From Stenogyne calaminthoides (taxonomy: Eukaryota > Streptophyta > Magnoliopsida > Lamiales > Lamiaceae), in contig JBBCBC010000007.1 in the NCBI GenBank assembly GCA_037126765.1, positions 41,457,394 through 41,521,393 of the forward strand: a stretch of DNA of 64,000 nt. Reading direction: 5' to 3'. Made by a program: the position numbers and the translations under genes. Shown one piece after another: positions 22,105-34,133 of the stretch. Every line of letters starts with the position of its first letter. Within the stretch, counting starts at the first letter, position 1. The notes beneath the pieces are model-generated. The model had not been told where the DNA came from. It searched no databases and saw only the letters and a program-made list of their open reading frames with translations.

Positions 22105-25100
22105 TCACGAAGTGAAAACCATGTTACCTACTTTGTCCTCATAGGACCGGTTGTAAAATTTCTTCACCCTATGGCCATTCACCGTGAATACGCTCCCATC
22201 TTCCTTCTCTAGCTCCAAGAATCCACTCTTGAACACTTTGTGAACCACATATGGACCATTCCACTTGGATTTCAGTTTTCCCCCAAACAACTTCATCCTA
22301 GAGTTGAAAACGAGAACTTGATCCCCAGCTCTAAACTCCTTCTTTTTTAACCATGCATCATGCCACTTTTTCGTCTTCTCTTTGAATATTCGGGCACTCT
22401 CATATGCATGATCACGAAACTCTTCCAACTCATGGAGTTGAAGAAGTCTCTTCTCCCCAATCAGTGTGCTATCAAAATTGAGCTTTTTAATTGCCCAATA
22501 AGCCTTGTGTTCGACCTCCACCGGAAGGTGGCAACCCTTCCCAAACACCAGCTAGTATGGTGACATTTCCAACGGAGTTTTGTAGGTTGTTCGATAAGCC
22601 CACAATGCATCGTCCAACTTCATTACCCAATCTTTTCGACTGACATTCACCGTCTTCTCAAGGATGCTTTTAATCTGTCTGTTCGAAACTTCAGCAAGGC
22701 CATTGGATTGGGGATGATATGCTGTAGAAACACGATGGTTCACTTCGTATTTGGCAAGAAGCTTTTGCATCAGTTTGTTCACGAAATGGCTTCCACCATC
22801 ACTAATCAATGCCCTTGGTACTCCATATCGTGAGAATATATTCTTTCTCAAGAATTCAATCACCACATGCGCATCATTCACCTTGGTAGGGATGGCTTCA
22901 AACCATTTCGAGATGTAATCAACACCCACTAAGATATAAAAGAACCCTTTGCTCGGAGGAAATGGACCCATGAAGTCCAACCCCCAAACATCGAACACCT
23001 CTACTTCCATGAAGATATGTAGAGGCATTTCATCCCTCTTCGTAATCGTGTCGAATCTCTGACATTGATCACATCTTTTAACCTTCTCCTTGCAATCTGA
23101 GAAAATCGTAGGCCAAAAGAATCCTGCTTGAAGAACTTTCCTTCCTGTTTTCTCTCCACCCAAGTGGCCTCCACAAGACAACGTGTGACAATGCCTCATT
23201 ATATCTGCCCATTCATCCTATGGAACACACCTCCGTAGAATACCATCAATCCCTCTCTTGAACAAAAAAGGATCATCCCATATGTACTCTCGATCTTTCT
23301 TCAAAAACACCTTTCTCTGTAGATAGTCCATGTCCACTGGAAGCTCTTCGCTGGCTAAGTAATTAGCATAATCAGCGAACCACAGTAATCTTCCCTCGAT
23401 TTTACTCACCAACACATCCTCTACTCCAAAAAACTTCTCAACAGGAAACTCGTCGTTCACTTCTCCTTCTTCCACCATGTTCTCCTCATTGAGCTTCAAC
23501 CTAGATAAATGATCAGCGATGACATTCTCACTCCCTTTTTTATCTCGGATTTCCAAATCAAACTCTTGGAGTAAGAGAATCCACCGAATAAGTCGTGGCT
23601 TAACATCCTTTTTGCTCATGAGATACTGAATAGCTTCATGGTCCGTATACACTATCGTTTTTGTACCTATTAGGTAGGGCCGAAATTTGTCAAAAGCATA
23701 TACGACCGCCAACAACTCTTTCTCGGTCGTAGTGTAGTTGATTTGAGCAGCATTCATCATTTTTGAAGCATAGTATATAGCATGAAATCGCTTCTCTCTG
23801 ATTTGCCCTAAAGCTACACCCATCGCGTATTCACTTGCATCACACATGAGAACAAAAGGACTATTCCAATCCGGAGTCACAAGAATCAAAGCATTTACCA
23901 ACGCTTCCTTTAACCTGTTGAAAGCAACTAAACACTCATCAGTAAACACAAAATTGACTTCTTTTTCAAGAAGTCGAGAAAGGGGTTTAGCTATTTTCGA
24001 AAAATCTTTAATAAAGCGTCGATAAAACCCTGCATGGCCAAAAAATGAGCGGATACCCTTCTCAGTAGAGGGTGGTGGAAGCTTTTCGATCTCTATCACT
24101 TTTGCCTTATCAACCTGTATTCCTTTCGAGGACACATGATGTCCAAGAACAATGCCTTCCTTAACCATAAAATGACATTTCTCCCAATTGAGCACCAAAT
24201 TGGTTTCTTCACACCTGCTCAAAACCACTTCAAGATTGATTAGACATAAATCGAACGACTCTCCAAAGACGGAGAAGTCGTCCATAAACACTTCCATAAT
24301 TTTCTCAATCAACCCATGGAAAATAGCCATCATGCACCTTTGAAAGGTGGCGGGTGCGTTACACAACTCGAATGGCATTCTCCTGTATGCATATGTACCA
24401 TAAGAGCATGTAAAGGTGGTTTTTTCCTGATCCTCCGGGGCAATCATAATTTGATTGTACCCAGAATATCCATCTAGAAAATAGTAATACTCAAAACCCC
24501 CTAACCCATCGATCATTTGGTCAAGAAACGGCAAAGGAAAGTGATCCTTGCACGTAACTTTGTTCAGTTCCCTATAATCAACACACACACGCCAACCAGT
24601 CACCAATCTAGTAGCCACTAATTCATCAGTTTCAGATTTAATCACAGTGGTACCCCCTTTCTTAGCAAAAACATGCAATGGACTCACCCAAGGACTATCA
24701 GATATAGCAAAGATCATATTAGAATCTAGCAATTTCAAGACTTCTTTATAAATGACACCCTGGATTACCGGATTCATTCGCCTCTGGTTTTGCACAACAA
24801 ATTTATTCCCTTCATCTAGTCTAATCCTATGCATGCATATAGATGGACTTATCCCCTTAATGTCCTCAATCGATCAACCGATGACCGATTTGTGCTTACG
24901 TAGAACTTTGAGGAGTCTATCTAATTGATCATGAGATAAAGAAGAAGAAACAATAACTGGGTACCTTTCATTATCTTCCAAGTAGGCGTACATAAGATGA
25001 TCCGGTAATGGCTTCAATTCCTTTTTAGCTTCCAATGGTGGGGCTTTGTCGAACATCGCCTCGAAAGGCTTTTCCTCCAAGTGCAATTCTTCTTCTTCCC

Positions 25101-27918
25101 CCACTTGCGTCACCTCCATCTGCTTCAATTCTTCACTATGGAGTGTGTCATCAACACAAAGATCGATGATATCAACAAAATGACAACTCTCATCCCCCAT
25201 CGGATATTTCATTGCCTCATAAATGGCAATTTTTATCTCTTGATCATCCACCTTCACCTTGATTTTTCTATTCGCCACATCTAAAACCATCTCAGTCGTA
25301 GCCAAGAAAGGTCTTCCCAAGATTAAGGGCACATGCTCATCTTCCTCCATTTCAAGGACTACAAAGTCAGCTGGAAAGACATGACCATCCACTCTCACGA
25401 GAACGTCTTCCACTACGCCTTGAGGTCGAGTGATAGACCTATCGGCTAGTTGAAGAGTCATCATAGTCGGTTCAAGTTCTCCACAGTTCAGCTTCTTGAA
25501 TAATGATAAGGGCATAAGGTTGATGCTAGCCCCCAGATCACACAAAGCTCCCTTCTTGATTCCATTCCCAATGTCACAAAGAATCGTGAAGCTGCCCGAA
25601 TCCTTCAATTTTGGAGGAAGGGCTTTGTGCACCATTGCACTCACTTCGTGGTTCAACCGAACGAGCACAGGTTCATCAACTCTCCTCCTTTTGGCAATTA
25701 GGCCTTTCAAGAACTTTGCATAATTCGGCATCTGCTCCAATGCATCATAAAAAGGTATGTTTATGTGCATTTTCTTGAATACCTCCAAAAACTTAGCAAA
25801 CTTCTCGTCTAACTTCTTCTTCATAAACTTTTGAGGATAAGGAACATGAACCACATATTTAGGCACCCCCAATTCATCTCGTTCAGTTTCTTTCACCTTG
25901 AGCCTTTTTTCTCTCGACGCCTTCCACTTTGGTACACGTTCTTCATCAACACACCCTTCTTCCACTTTTTCTTTCTCTTTTTCTAGCTTTCCACTTTCTA
26001 CCTCTTCAACTGGCTCATCATCTTCCACCTCTCTACCCTCACTATCTTCCTCAACTTGCCTATGATTTTCCTCCACCTCAGCCGGTAATGGAGGTCCATC
26101 ATACTTCTTCTCACTTCTAAGCTCAATAGCTTTGCAATTTTCCTTCGGATTCACCTCGGGCATAGATGGGAATTTGCCCGTCTCTCTACCTTGTGACTTC
26201 GCTATCTGTCCCATTTGATATTCAAGCGCATTAAATCGCCTGTTGTTTTCTTGAAGCATCCTCTGGAAATCTTGCTCTCTTCTCTCTTTCTTCTTAGTCG
26301 CCTCTTTCTGATCAAATTCAAGAGAAGATAATCTCTTCTTCACCTCCTCACCTTGTTGCACAAGAGTTTGCAACATCTCAGCAACTGATGTTTCGTCTTC
26401 TCCACCAGGAGGCTTTGAACCCAGATCAACACCTGGTGGAACAATGATTCCAGCCTTCGGATTTCCATAGGAAATATTCTCGTTCTTTCTCCACTGATTC
26501 GGATAAGATGTAGAACCCCCTTGATAGTTTGAATTGTTTCGCCATTGGTTCTGTGAAGGTGGTGGACCCTGAGGCATAAAAGGTTGACCAGAGGTAGGTC
26601 GCCCTTGCTGATAATTTCCCTATTGGTACCCCTGCTGGTTGTAATTCGGCCTCCCCATATAGTTGGCCTCTTCCTGCTGAAATACCGACTGGTACATAAA
26701 ATCATTCGCCTCGTTGCTTCCTCCCCCAAACTGTTGGCTAACCTGAATATTACTGATTTTCTCCATCATAGCCATCAACAACTTCTGAGTTCCAATGATG
26801 TCTTCCATCTGATTCACACTCTGACGTGATTGATCAACATTCCATTCCCCAGCATTTTTAACTCCTTCCACAATTTCTCTGCACTCTCGGGCACTCTTAT
26901 TCAGAAAACCACCACCTGCACAAGCATCGAGGTGCTTTTGCTCATTGTAATGGATTCCACAGTAAAAGTAGGCCACTGTATCTTGCTCACTGAACCCATG
27001 CTGCGGACACTCAATCAACAAGTTACAGTATCGCTCCCATGCTTGACTGAGACCCTCATTCGGTTTTTGACGGAATGTAGATATCTCAGTTCTGGCCTTC
27101 ATTGTTCTGGATGGAGGGTAAAAACGCTCCAAAAATGCTCGCTCCATTTGAGCCCAAGTGGTGATACTTCCTCGGGGAATTGTATTATCGAACCAATCCT
27201 TAGCTATCCCGGTCAGTGAGAACGGAAACAATCTGAGCTTCTTTGCATCCTCCGACATCCCATTGTAGTCAGATTTCAAAGCAATCATCAAAAAAATCCG
27301 TAGATGAGTGTTTGGATTGTCTCTCCCTACCTCTCCTCGGAACTGAGAACCAAGGAGCATCTTAAGGATTCCCGGAGAAATTGAGAAGTTGTTAGTTTCC
27401 ACCCTTGGCAAAGCCACTCCATCATAGTGTCTTTGAGGTTGAGCCTCAAACATCCCTCGGATAGCCATCTTAGGATTTCCTCCCCTCGGGTGGTTTGGTT
27501 GGTTTTGGTAGAGAGGGTTGTAGTGTGGATTATAGTTCGGGTTTGGTTGGTGGTTTTGGTTCTGCTGATTTTGGTAAGGTGGATTTTGGTAAGGTTGGTT
27601 TTGGTAAGGTTGGTTGTTGTACGGATGATTAAGGTTTTGGAATTTTGGATTTTGGTTGGGGAATTGGTTTTGCTGGTTTGGTTGGTTGGGATACTGCGGT
27701 TGGTTTTGGGGGTATGGTTGGTTTGGCTGTGGGTTCGGGTTATTAATCCCTTCTGGGTGCAACTGATTCTCTCTGTTCCCTCAATTTCCATCAACATTCA
27801 ACCCGTCATTACCTACCGCAGCCATTCTTCTCTGGAAAGCTCGATTCTTTCTTGCTATAGTTTCAGGGTCTAGTTCAGTTCGATCAACACTCGTTTCTCC
27901 TTTTGAGTGTGTTCTCAT
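22105..27918 (-). pseudogene. Athila gag-pol polyprotein, single frame with in-frame stops
   Basis: From the ATG at 27918 (MRTHSKGETS) one frame runs 1938 codons to 22105 with no frameshift. Domains in order: Gln/Asn/Pro-rich gag leader; gag domain with LFPFSLTGIAKDWF and WAQMERAFLERFYPPSRT; Glu-rich linker; aspartic protease motif CDLGASINLMP near residue 790; reverse transcriptase with YFLDGYSGYNQ and FMDDFSVFG; RNase H with LMCDASEYAMG and YTDHEAI; integrase HHCC (HCHTLSCGGH ... CDQCQR), then catalytic GLDFMGPF, DGGSHF and NGLAEVSNR; a C-terminal GKLKSKWNGPY region. Five nonsense codons interrupt it: 27781-27783, 26620-26622, 24874-24876, 23218-23220 and 22552-22554. The absence of frameshifts suggests recent inactivation. 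Confidence 0.93.
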
Positions 27919-28045
27919 AAACCTGAAAACTCAAACAAAGAAATCAAATGCAACTAGCACAAGAATATAGTAAAAACAGAAAAGAAAACACCCACTACTA
28001 GCTACTAATCTATTTCCAAGTTTTACACAAGGCGCATACGTCACT

Positions 28046-28063
28046 TCCCTGGCAACGGCGCCA
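28046..28063 (-). other. Primer-binding site of the Athila element
   Basis: Minus strand TGGCGCCGTTGCCAGGGA, one base after the LTR end; it matches the tRNA-Asp-complementary primer site usual in Athila/Tat elements apart from one or two positions. Confidence 0.8.
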
Positions 28064-28064
28064 T

Positions 28065-29681
28065 TGACTTGGTCGTAAAATGCTATATTCTTAACTAGCA
28101 GTTACCCCACAAGAGTATGGGATCACTGTAGCAAGGGTAAGTATTTGGACCTAGTAGTATCGAACCCAAATGAAGTTTCGTATGCGTGTAAATCCCTGGA
28201 AATGTATGCTTCGTAACTAATATGGATGCGATTTGAGAGTTCTATTTCACTACTATTGAATCAACAGAAAATAAGCAAATGATAACGACTACTCTAACTT
28301 CAGATGAAGTGCAAATATTGGAGAATGTTGCTTTGGACAGGAATCCCTACGTATACTATCGGATTTGGTTTGGCGACGAGGACTATCGTTGTGTACAAAA
28401 GAGTAATCCTAAGTGTACTGAAACTAGGCAATCAACTTCCCTAATCCCACACTAAATAAGATACAACAAAAGCTCGGTTTTTATTCCCGATTACTCAACT
28501 AATACCCTCTTTACCTCACTTACCAAATAACCAAGTTATTTGGATTGTGCTTAATTACTATAGTCCTTATTCAAGTTGGGTGATTCGGTCGTCCTCCCTA
28601 ACTGAACCGGTATATTACCAACCCCGTCACAAACCCTCTCCTCAAGCCTATTCGTTGGAAAAGAGTGATTCGGTCGTCCTCTCTCTAACAACTTTCATAC
28701 TCAATTCAATGATTTTTATTGGATTGATTATTCAAATTAGCAAATTAAGAAGATTATCCAATTTACACCTCGAATCATCCTAATCGTCTAACCAATTCAC
28801 TATTTCTACGCGATCATCCTATCCAAAGCAATCAAAGGTTTAGCCTACCATCTTGATCATCAAATCACAAATCACCAATTTAATTATAGAACTCATAAGC
28901 AAGAGTATGTAAAACAAATCAATGATCAATCACTTGAATAAAAAAATGCAATAATAGTATGAATGAAATAATCACATAAAACCCTAAAATTATTCTTCAA
29001 CAAATAAGAAAGCTGAGAAATTCTCTAAGATAAATTCAGGAAATTGTAATATCAACCGTCAATTCTGATAACCGAAACGTGTTTCTCGTGGTGGAATTTC
29101 TCTCCCTCTCCTCAGAACCCTATAATGTTTTTTCTCATTTTTTCTTATCTAATTCTCGTCTTTCCCCTTCTAAATTGTGTCTCTCCTTCTAATTTTTCCC
29201 GTCTGGACTTATATACTCCGCCTCTCAAACCGCTCGAGCACGGCACTTGGTCGAGCAGTTCTGCTCGACCTAACCTGGTCGAGCGCTTCTTTATCGCTAG
29301 ACTCAGTTTCGCTAGAGCACATTCCTTGGTCTAGCGGTTTTGCTCGACCACACCTGATCGAGCGCTTCCTCATGCCTGTATTTCCACCCGCTCGACCTCA
29401 TTGGTCGAGCTCTAGGTGCTCGACCTCGTCCTTCTATCACCTTTCTTCACTCCAACTAATACTTTTCAGTATTTCTTTCATATCTTTTTAACCGGGAGTC
29501 CGATTCATGCACCACGAAGTCTCACGAGCTCCATTTTCAGCCCTTTTTCCTGTTATACAAACCAAAGAAGCAGATTAGTGATTTTATACAGATTATGCTC
29601 AATCAACACAAAAATATCACTAAAAACACTCAAAACATGGCTAAAACTCGCTCGTAACTCACTCAATTTCACCTCTAATCA
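28065..29681 (-). repeat. 5' LTR of the Athila element, 1617 bp
   Basis: Begins next to the CTATG duplication and ends one base before the primer-binding site. Contains palindromic GCTCGACC/GGTCGAGC clusters (29225-29430) and a TATA-like element read on the minus strand at 29208-29215. Confidence 0.9.
29208..29215 (-). promoter_or_regulatory. TATA-like element in the Athila 5' LTR
   Basis: TATATAAG on the minus strand, downstream (in element orientation) of the GCTCGACC palindrome cluster, so in the position of a U3 core promoter. Confidence 0.5.
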
Positions 29682-29686
29682 CTATG

Positions 29687-31474
29687 TCTCCAATCTGAGT
29701 CGTTGTGTAAACACATCAAATGGGAAGGTATCCGGGATGAAAAGCCACGATTGTCACGTGTTTATGCAATGACTATTGCCCCTCGCATTCTGGGAATTCC
29801 TACCGAACAATATCTGGAGGGCTGTAACTGAGTTGAGTTTATTCTTCAAAGATTTAACATCTACAATGATTAAGTGGGATGACATTGTCCGTTTGGAGAA
29901 AGACATTCCAGTTATTTTATGCAAGTTGGGGCGCATTTTCCCTCCAAGCTTCTTTGATTCGATGGAGCACTTGCCGGTGCACTTAGCATATGAATCCAAA
30001 ATTGCCGGTCCGGTGCAATACAGGTGGATGTATCCATTTGAGAGGTAAACCTTCACTTCACAACTATTTATACAAATATTAATATATTTATGTTTTGATC
30101 TTATAAATTTTTTTATTATATATCTATAGGTATCTACATAACTTGAAGCTCAATGCTAAACAAAAGGCAAAAGTTGAAGCATCAAATTGTTAATGCCTAC
30201 TTGTGTGAGGAGGTTACAACATTTTGTTCTTACTATTTCGAGGATCATGTTAGAACAAGGTTGAGAAACGAGCCTCGTAATTACAACGGTAGAGGCACAG
30301 ACAATGTTGTTGATGATATTGAGGGTATGTTGTCCGTGTTTAAGTTTCCAGGTCGATGTTTGGGTAAGACAAATGAACGACCATGGTTGAACCGACAAGA
30401 GATTGAAGCTGCACATAAATATGTGTTATTCAATTGTGATGAAGTCCAACCGTACATTGAGTAAGTATTTCATATACGTATCATTTACATAATTAGAATA
30501 TTAATTTATTATATAATAGTTGATTAATATAATATATTGTTTTCAATTAGGATCTTTACTGAAGAGCTACACCATATAGATCGAAACATCTCAGATGCAC
30601 AAGTAGGTGAATATAATACTCGTGGTTTTGCAGAGTGGTTCCAAAACTATGTGAGTTGTTCTAAACCGTTGTTTATTAATAAATTCATATTAAATGTTTA
30701 CAATTATATATTTAACCTCAAATCGTCGCGTCACAGGGCTATAATGGTGGAATTGTGAACCCATTCATGCGGGATCTCAGTAGAGGACCACTACGTGTGG
30801 TCAACACTTACCAAGGATACTAAGTAAATGGTTACACATTTCATACAGTGGATTATGCATCGACCAAATCTACTGTGAACAGTGGTGTTTGCATTAACAG
30901 TGCAATGTTCGATGGAGAAAACCTTGACTACTTCGGACACCTGCAAGAAGTCGTTGAAGTAGGATATTTGGGGTTCCCTGAGAAGACTGTTGTGTTGTTC
31001 AAGTGTGATTGTTATGATCCATCTGCTTCAGGAACAAGGATTCATCCCGAATACAAACTGGTCGATGTTCATAGAAGAAGAAGATATCCGGGGTATGATC
31101 CATTTTTGTTTGCTGCTCAGGTATCCCAAGTATACTACTGCACGTATCCAGGTTCGAAAGCAAATAATGAATGGATGGTTGTTTGCAAAGTAAAGGCGAG
31201 ATCACTGGTGCAAGTTCCTAAACCGGATTCAACTGTCGTAGTTGACGACGCTCCGTTCCAAACGGAAACAGTTGCCACTCAAACTGAAGTGCATACAGGA
31301 GATTTCAATCTTTTCGTAGACTTAACAGCTGCAAATCCTGATTTGATAGAGATTGACAGCGGCGGGAAAGAGAATGAAGATGGTGAGGAAGAGGAGAATG
31401 AAGATGGTGAGGAAGAAGAGGAGGAGGAGGAGGATGATAATACAGATGGGGGCAACGATGAGGATGACGAATAA
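29687..31474 (+). pseudogene. CACTA transposase, 3' part after the Athila insertion
   Basis: Resumes directly after the CTATG target duplication. First exon: SGMKSHDCHVFMQ, an in-frame TGA at 29769-29771, then LTELSLFFKDLTS-like sequence, PVILCKLGRIFPPSFFDSME and HLPVHLAYESKIAGPVQYRW (DUF4218). After an intron: a frameshift near 30170, then AYLCEEVTTFCSYYFEDH. Later exons at 30551-30650 and 30736-31474 include GFAEWFQNY, a stop near 30820, and a DUF4216-like region (DCYDPSASGTR). The C-terminus is extremely acidic (Glu/Asp runs, 31370-31470). Several breaks make it non-functional. Confidence 0.85.
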
Positions 31475-32200
31475 TAATTATATTGTATTTCATTTGTAAT
31501 ATTTCACGTTAACGACGCTCTATTATGATATTACTAGTTATTTAATTTTGTTCTTAACATAATTTATTTTTTTGGTAATTATCCAATATAAACATAATTT
31601 TAAATTTAAAAAACTATAACCATAAATTTAAAAATAACTAAATTATTATAATAAAATGTAATTGAATCATTAATTAATTAAGATAATTGAAAAAAAATGA
31701 ATTTTAAATAAATATACAAATAGTTTTATTCAAAATAATTAAAAAAATTGGAATTCATATTAAATTTATAAATAAAAAATATATATTATTAAATTAAAAT
31801 GTAATTGTCATTAAATAAGACAATTTTTTAAAAATAATTATTTTTTTTAAATTTTTAAAAAAAAAAATGAATTGTAAATTAATATAGAATTAATTTTATT
31901 AAAAATAAGTTAAAAAAAATATGATTTTAATTTAATTTATTTAATTACAAGTTATAAATAAAAAAATATAAATTATTATATTAAAATATAATTGAATTAT
32001 TAAATAAGATAATTGAAATAAAGAATTTTAAAAAAAAATTGAAAAAAATAAATTTTAGGACATATACAATTAAATTCATTAAGTAAACGCAAAGAAGTAA
32101 GTGCCAGAGCGGAATTGATCCCCGCTTGGGCGCCCAAGGTCCCGTGTTCGGTCCCCCACGGGAGCGAATAAATGCCTCATTTAATTGGGAGGCTTGGTGG
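31475..32200. other. AT-rich gene-free stretch with a tRNA-like patch
   Basis: 31500-32090 is very AT-rich with no ORF. At 32100-32165 GC-rich sequence appears: GTGCCAGAGCGGAATTG followed by GTGTTCGGTCCCCCACGGGA, resembling a polymerase III box B/T-arm. A similar CGGGTTCGAACCACCGTGAG occurs at 32790-32815. A complete tRNA fold is not evident; this may be a SINE relic. Confidence 0.3.
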
Positions 32201-32208
32201 GTTATATA

Positions 32209-32708
32209 GGGGTGAGCATTCGGTAAAAACCGAACCGAACCGAATTAACTGAACCGAATTAACCGAATTTCACACCATAATACACCGAAACCGAACCATT
32301 TAAGCCTAAAACCGATTGAAACCGAACCAAATTTTTTCGGTTCGGTTTCGATTTAAAACCGAAAAAATCAAAATTTTAACATTATTGAATTAAGCCATTT
32401 AATAACACAAAAATTCGGATATATATATATATATATATAATAAATAATATATATATATATATATGAATATATATATATATATATTAAATATATCTTATAT
32501 ATATATATATTGAATATATTATATATATATATTAAGTAAATATTTTGGTTCGGTTCGGTATATTTACCGAAAAAACCGAACCGAAACCGAACACCATTTT
32601 TTTTAAAATGCAAAACCGATCCCGAACCGAAAACCAATTTAATTGAACCGAATTTATATTTCGGTTCGGTTCGGTTTTTCGGTTTTTACCATATTCTGCT
32701 CACCCCTA
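32209..32708. mobile_element. hAT-like MITE of CCGAA-repeat type, 500 bp
   Basis: Termini GGGGTGAGCATTCGGT and ACCATATTCTGCTCACCCC contain inverted GGGGTGAGCA/TGCTCACCCC. The 8-bp direct repeat GTTATATA lies at 32201-32208 and 32709-32716 (with TA between the right terminus and its repeat), a hAT-sized duplication. The interior is made of AACCGAACCG words and AT dinucleotide tracts (32417-32540), with no coding potential. Confidence 0.75.
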
Positions 32709-32838
32709 GTTATATATGAGATGCTTGGTGGTTGGGTTCGAGATGGTCCGTGGCTCGGATGGTTCGGTACCCACCCGGGCGCCCCCGGGCCCGGGTTCGA
32801 ACCACCGTGAGCCATTTTTTTTTCGAAAATTCTCGATT

Positions 32839-33215
32839 TAGCGACGGTTTTATCGACTGATTTTCCGTCGCTATGACCGATGGAGAAAAACCGTTACACA
32901 TTTCGACGGTAAATTCCGTCGCTAATAACGACGGAATTTCATTGTTGTTTACGATGATATATGACGTCATAACTGTCGACAATATATCGACGGTTTAGCG
33001 ACGGTTAGTCCGACAAGGAACCGGGTCCACTTTTCCGTCGACAAAACCGTCGCAATATAGCGACGGTAAAAAACCGTCGATATGTAGAGACGGATTTACT
33101 ACCGTCGTTAGTAGCGACGGACTTGGAAAAAATCGTCGCTATATTTTAGAGACCCTCGTTTCTCCGACAGTCAGGAAACCATCGCTGAAACCGTCGCTAA
33201 AACCGTCGTAAATCA
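32839..33215. repeat. CACTA right subterminal repeat array
   Basis: Dense GCGACGGT, CCGTCGCTA and ACCGTCGTTAGTAGCGACGG words in both orientations, ending at the terminal CACTA repeat. Confidence 0.85.
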
Positions 33216-33275
33216 CCGCCTTTTTTGTAGTGAAAATCTCATGTGATATTTTCAGCCCGATTTGAATTTATTCGA

Positions 33276-33425
33276 CTCGATTGTCCTACATTTACAGATT
33301 TAAAAACATATGGTCATATATTTACAAATTTTAAAATATATTGTCCTACATTTTCAATCCTATAAAATTATTATTCTTAAAACAAAATTCCCTAAATTAT
33401 TGTCTTAAAAAACATTATTCCCGTC
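33276..33425. repeat. Right arm of the inverted repeat flanking the CACTA element
   Basis: Inverted partner of 15255-15411, beginning CGATTGTCCTACATTTACAG. It lies just outside the CACTA terminus and its AAA target duplication. Confidence 0.8.
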
Positions 33426-33701
33426 TACCGAGTGTCATCCCTAGATACAATACATTGTGCCAATTAACTTGACATCGTTCAAAATGAATGAATGAATTAA
33501 AATCGGGATCGATGGAGGTAGTATCCTAATTTCCTAATGCAAGGATAAATTTATTCTACTGTACATGGTTTACCAACGTAATATTAAAATAAACCACAAC
33601 ATAGACATGATGATAATCACGCGTAAAGTACATTTTAAGTCCAAACTAGCTTCATAGAATTTCATCATCGCATTATTGCACCAATTACAAACCCAACCGG
33701 G

Positions 33702-34133
33702 TGTTAGAAAATGGAGCCCAATTTTAAAGTGAATAAGAAATTATATTTTTAAAATATTGTAATCAATAAATGGGAAAGTGGAAAAGAAAAAAAAAAGAGT
33801 TTTTGTCCCACATAGAAAAATGTGAAAATGAGAAAGTGAGTATTTAAGAAGTTACCCACATTGCTAGTACATAATTATGAGATCATACTCCTTCACCTTC
33901 CACGTGGGTGCGCAGGGAGTGCAAATCTTGGTCAGATTTGGCCTTCGAATCCCGAACTTGTGTGCGAATTTTGTCTCGATTTTGTGCACGTTAACACTTT
34001 CTCATTGAAACCATGATGTTTTTTCTTGCAAAGTTAAAACCTGAGTCGGTTCGATTCAAACAAGATATAGTTATAATATTGTTGCTTTAAATCGTTACAT
34101 TCTGGGAGACAAATGTCCTACAATTCACTAACA
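33702..34133. repeat. Possible solo LTR
   Basis: Starts TGTTAG and ends CTAACA, about 432 bp, with TTTGTCCCACATAGAAAAATG and a TATTTAAGAAG element of the kind common in Copia LTRs. Flanking 5-mers do not match, so the assignment is weak. 34134-34860 shows no gene I recognise. Confidence 0.3.

Larger units (their letters stand above)
20130..29681 (-). mobile_element. Athila-type Ty3/Gypsy LTR retrotransposon, 9.55 kb, nested in the CACTA element
   Basis: Bounded by TG at 20130 and CA at 29681, with a perfect 5-bp target duplication CTATG at 20125-20129 and 29682-29686. On the minus strand the order is 5' LTR (29681-28065), tRNA-Asp-type primer site, one long gag-pol frame (27918-22105), an ATHILA ORF-1-like frame (21077-20269) and a 3' LTR reduced to 133 bp. 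The domain order PR-RT-RH-INT and the extra downstream gene are those of the Athila clade. It splits the CACTA transposase, so it is the younger insertion. Confidence 0.95.
15427..33232 (+). mobile_element. CACTA (En/Spm) DNA transposon, 17.8 kb with nested insertions
   Basis: Begins CACTACAAAAATGACGG and ends CCGCCTTTTTTGTAGTG, so the termini are inverted CACTACAAAAA repeats. The 3-bp flanks are AAA on both sides (15424-15426, 33233-33235), the CACTA target-duplication length. Both ends carry subterminal arrays of GCGACGG/CCGTCGC words. Inside are a transposase with TNP2/Transposase_21, DUF4218 and DUF4216-type regions, a duplicated small second gene, a nested Athila retrotransposon (20130-29681) and a hAT-like MITE. 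Without the two insertions it would be about 7.8 kb. Coding regions are broken, so the copy is not autonomous now. Confidence 0.93.

Noticed and set aside
27427..27873. 148-codon plus-strand frame rich in Val and Leu
   Set aside because: Antisense of the Gln/Asn/Pro-rich gag leader of the Athila element.
31305..31493. 62-codon minus-strand His/Pro-rich frame
   Set aside because: Antisense of the acidic tail of the CACTA transposase.
32417..32540. Apparent repeat array that might suggest a CRISPR-like structure or centromeric satellite
   Set aside because: It is simple AT dinucleotide sequence inside the CCGAA MITE, with no spacers.
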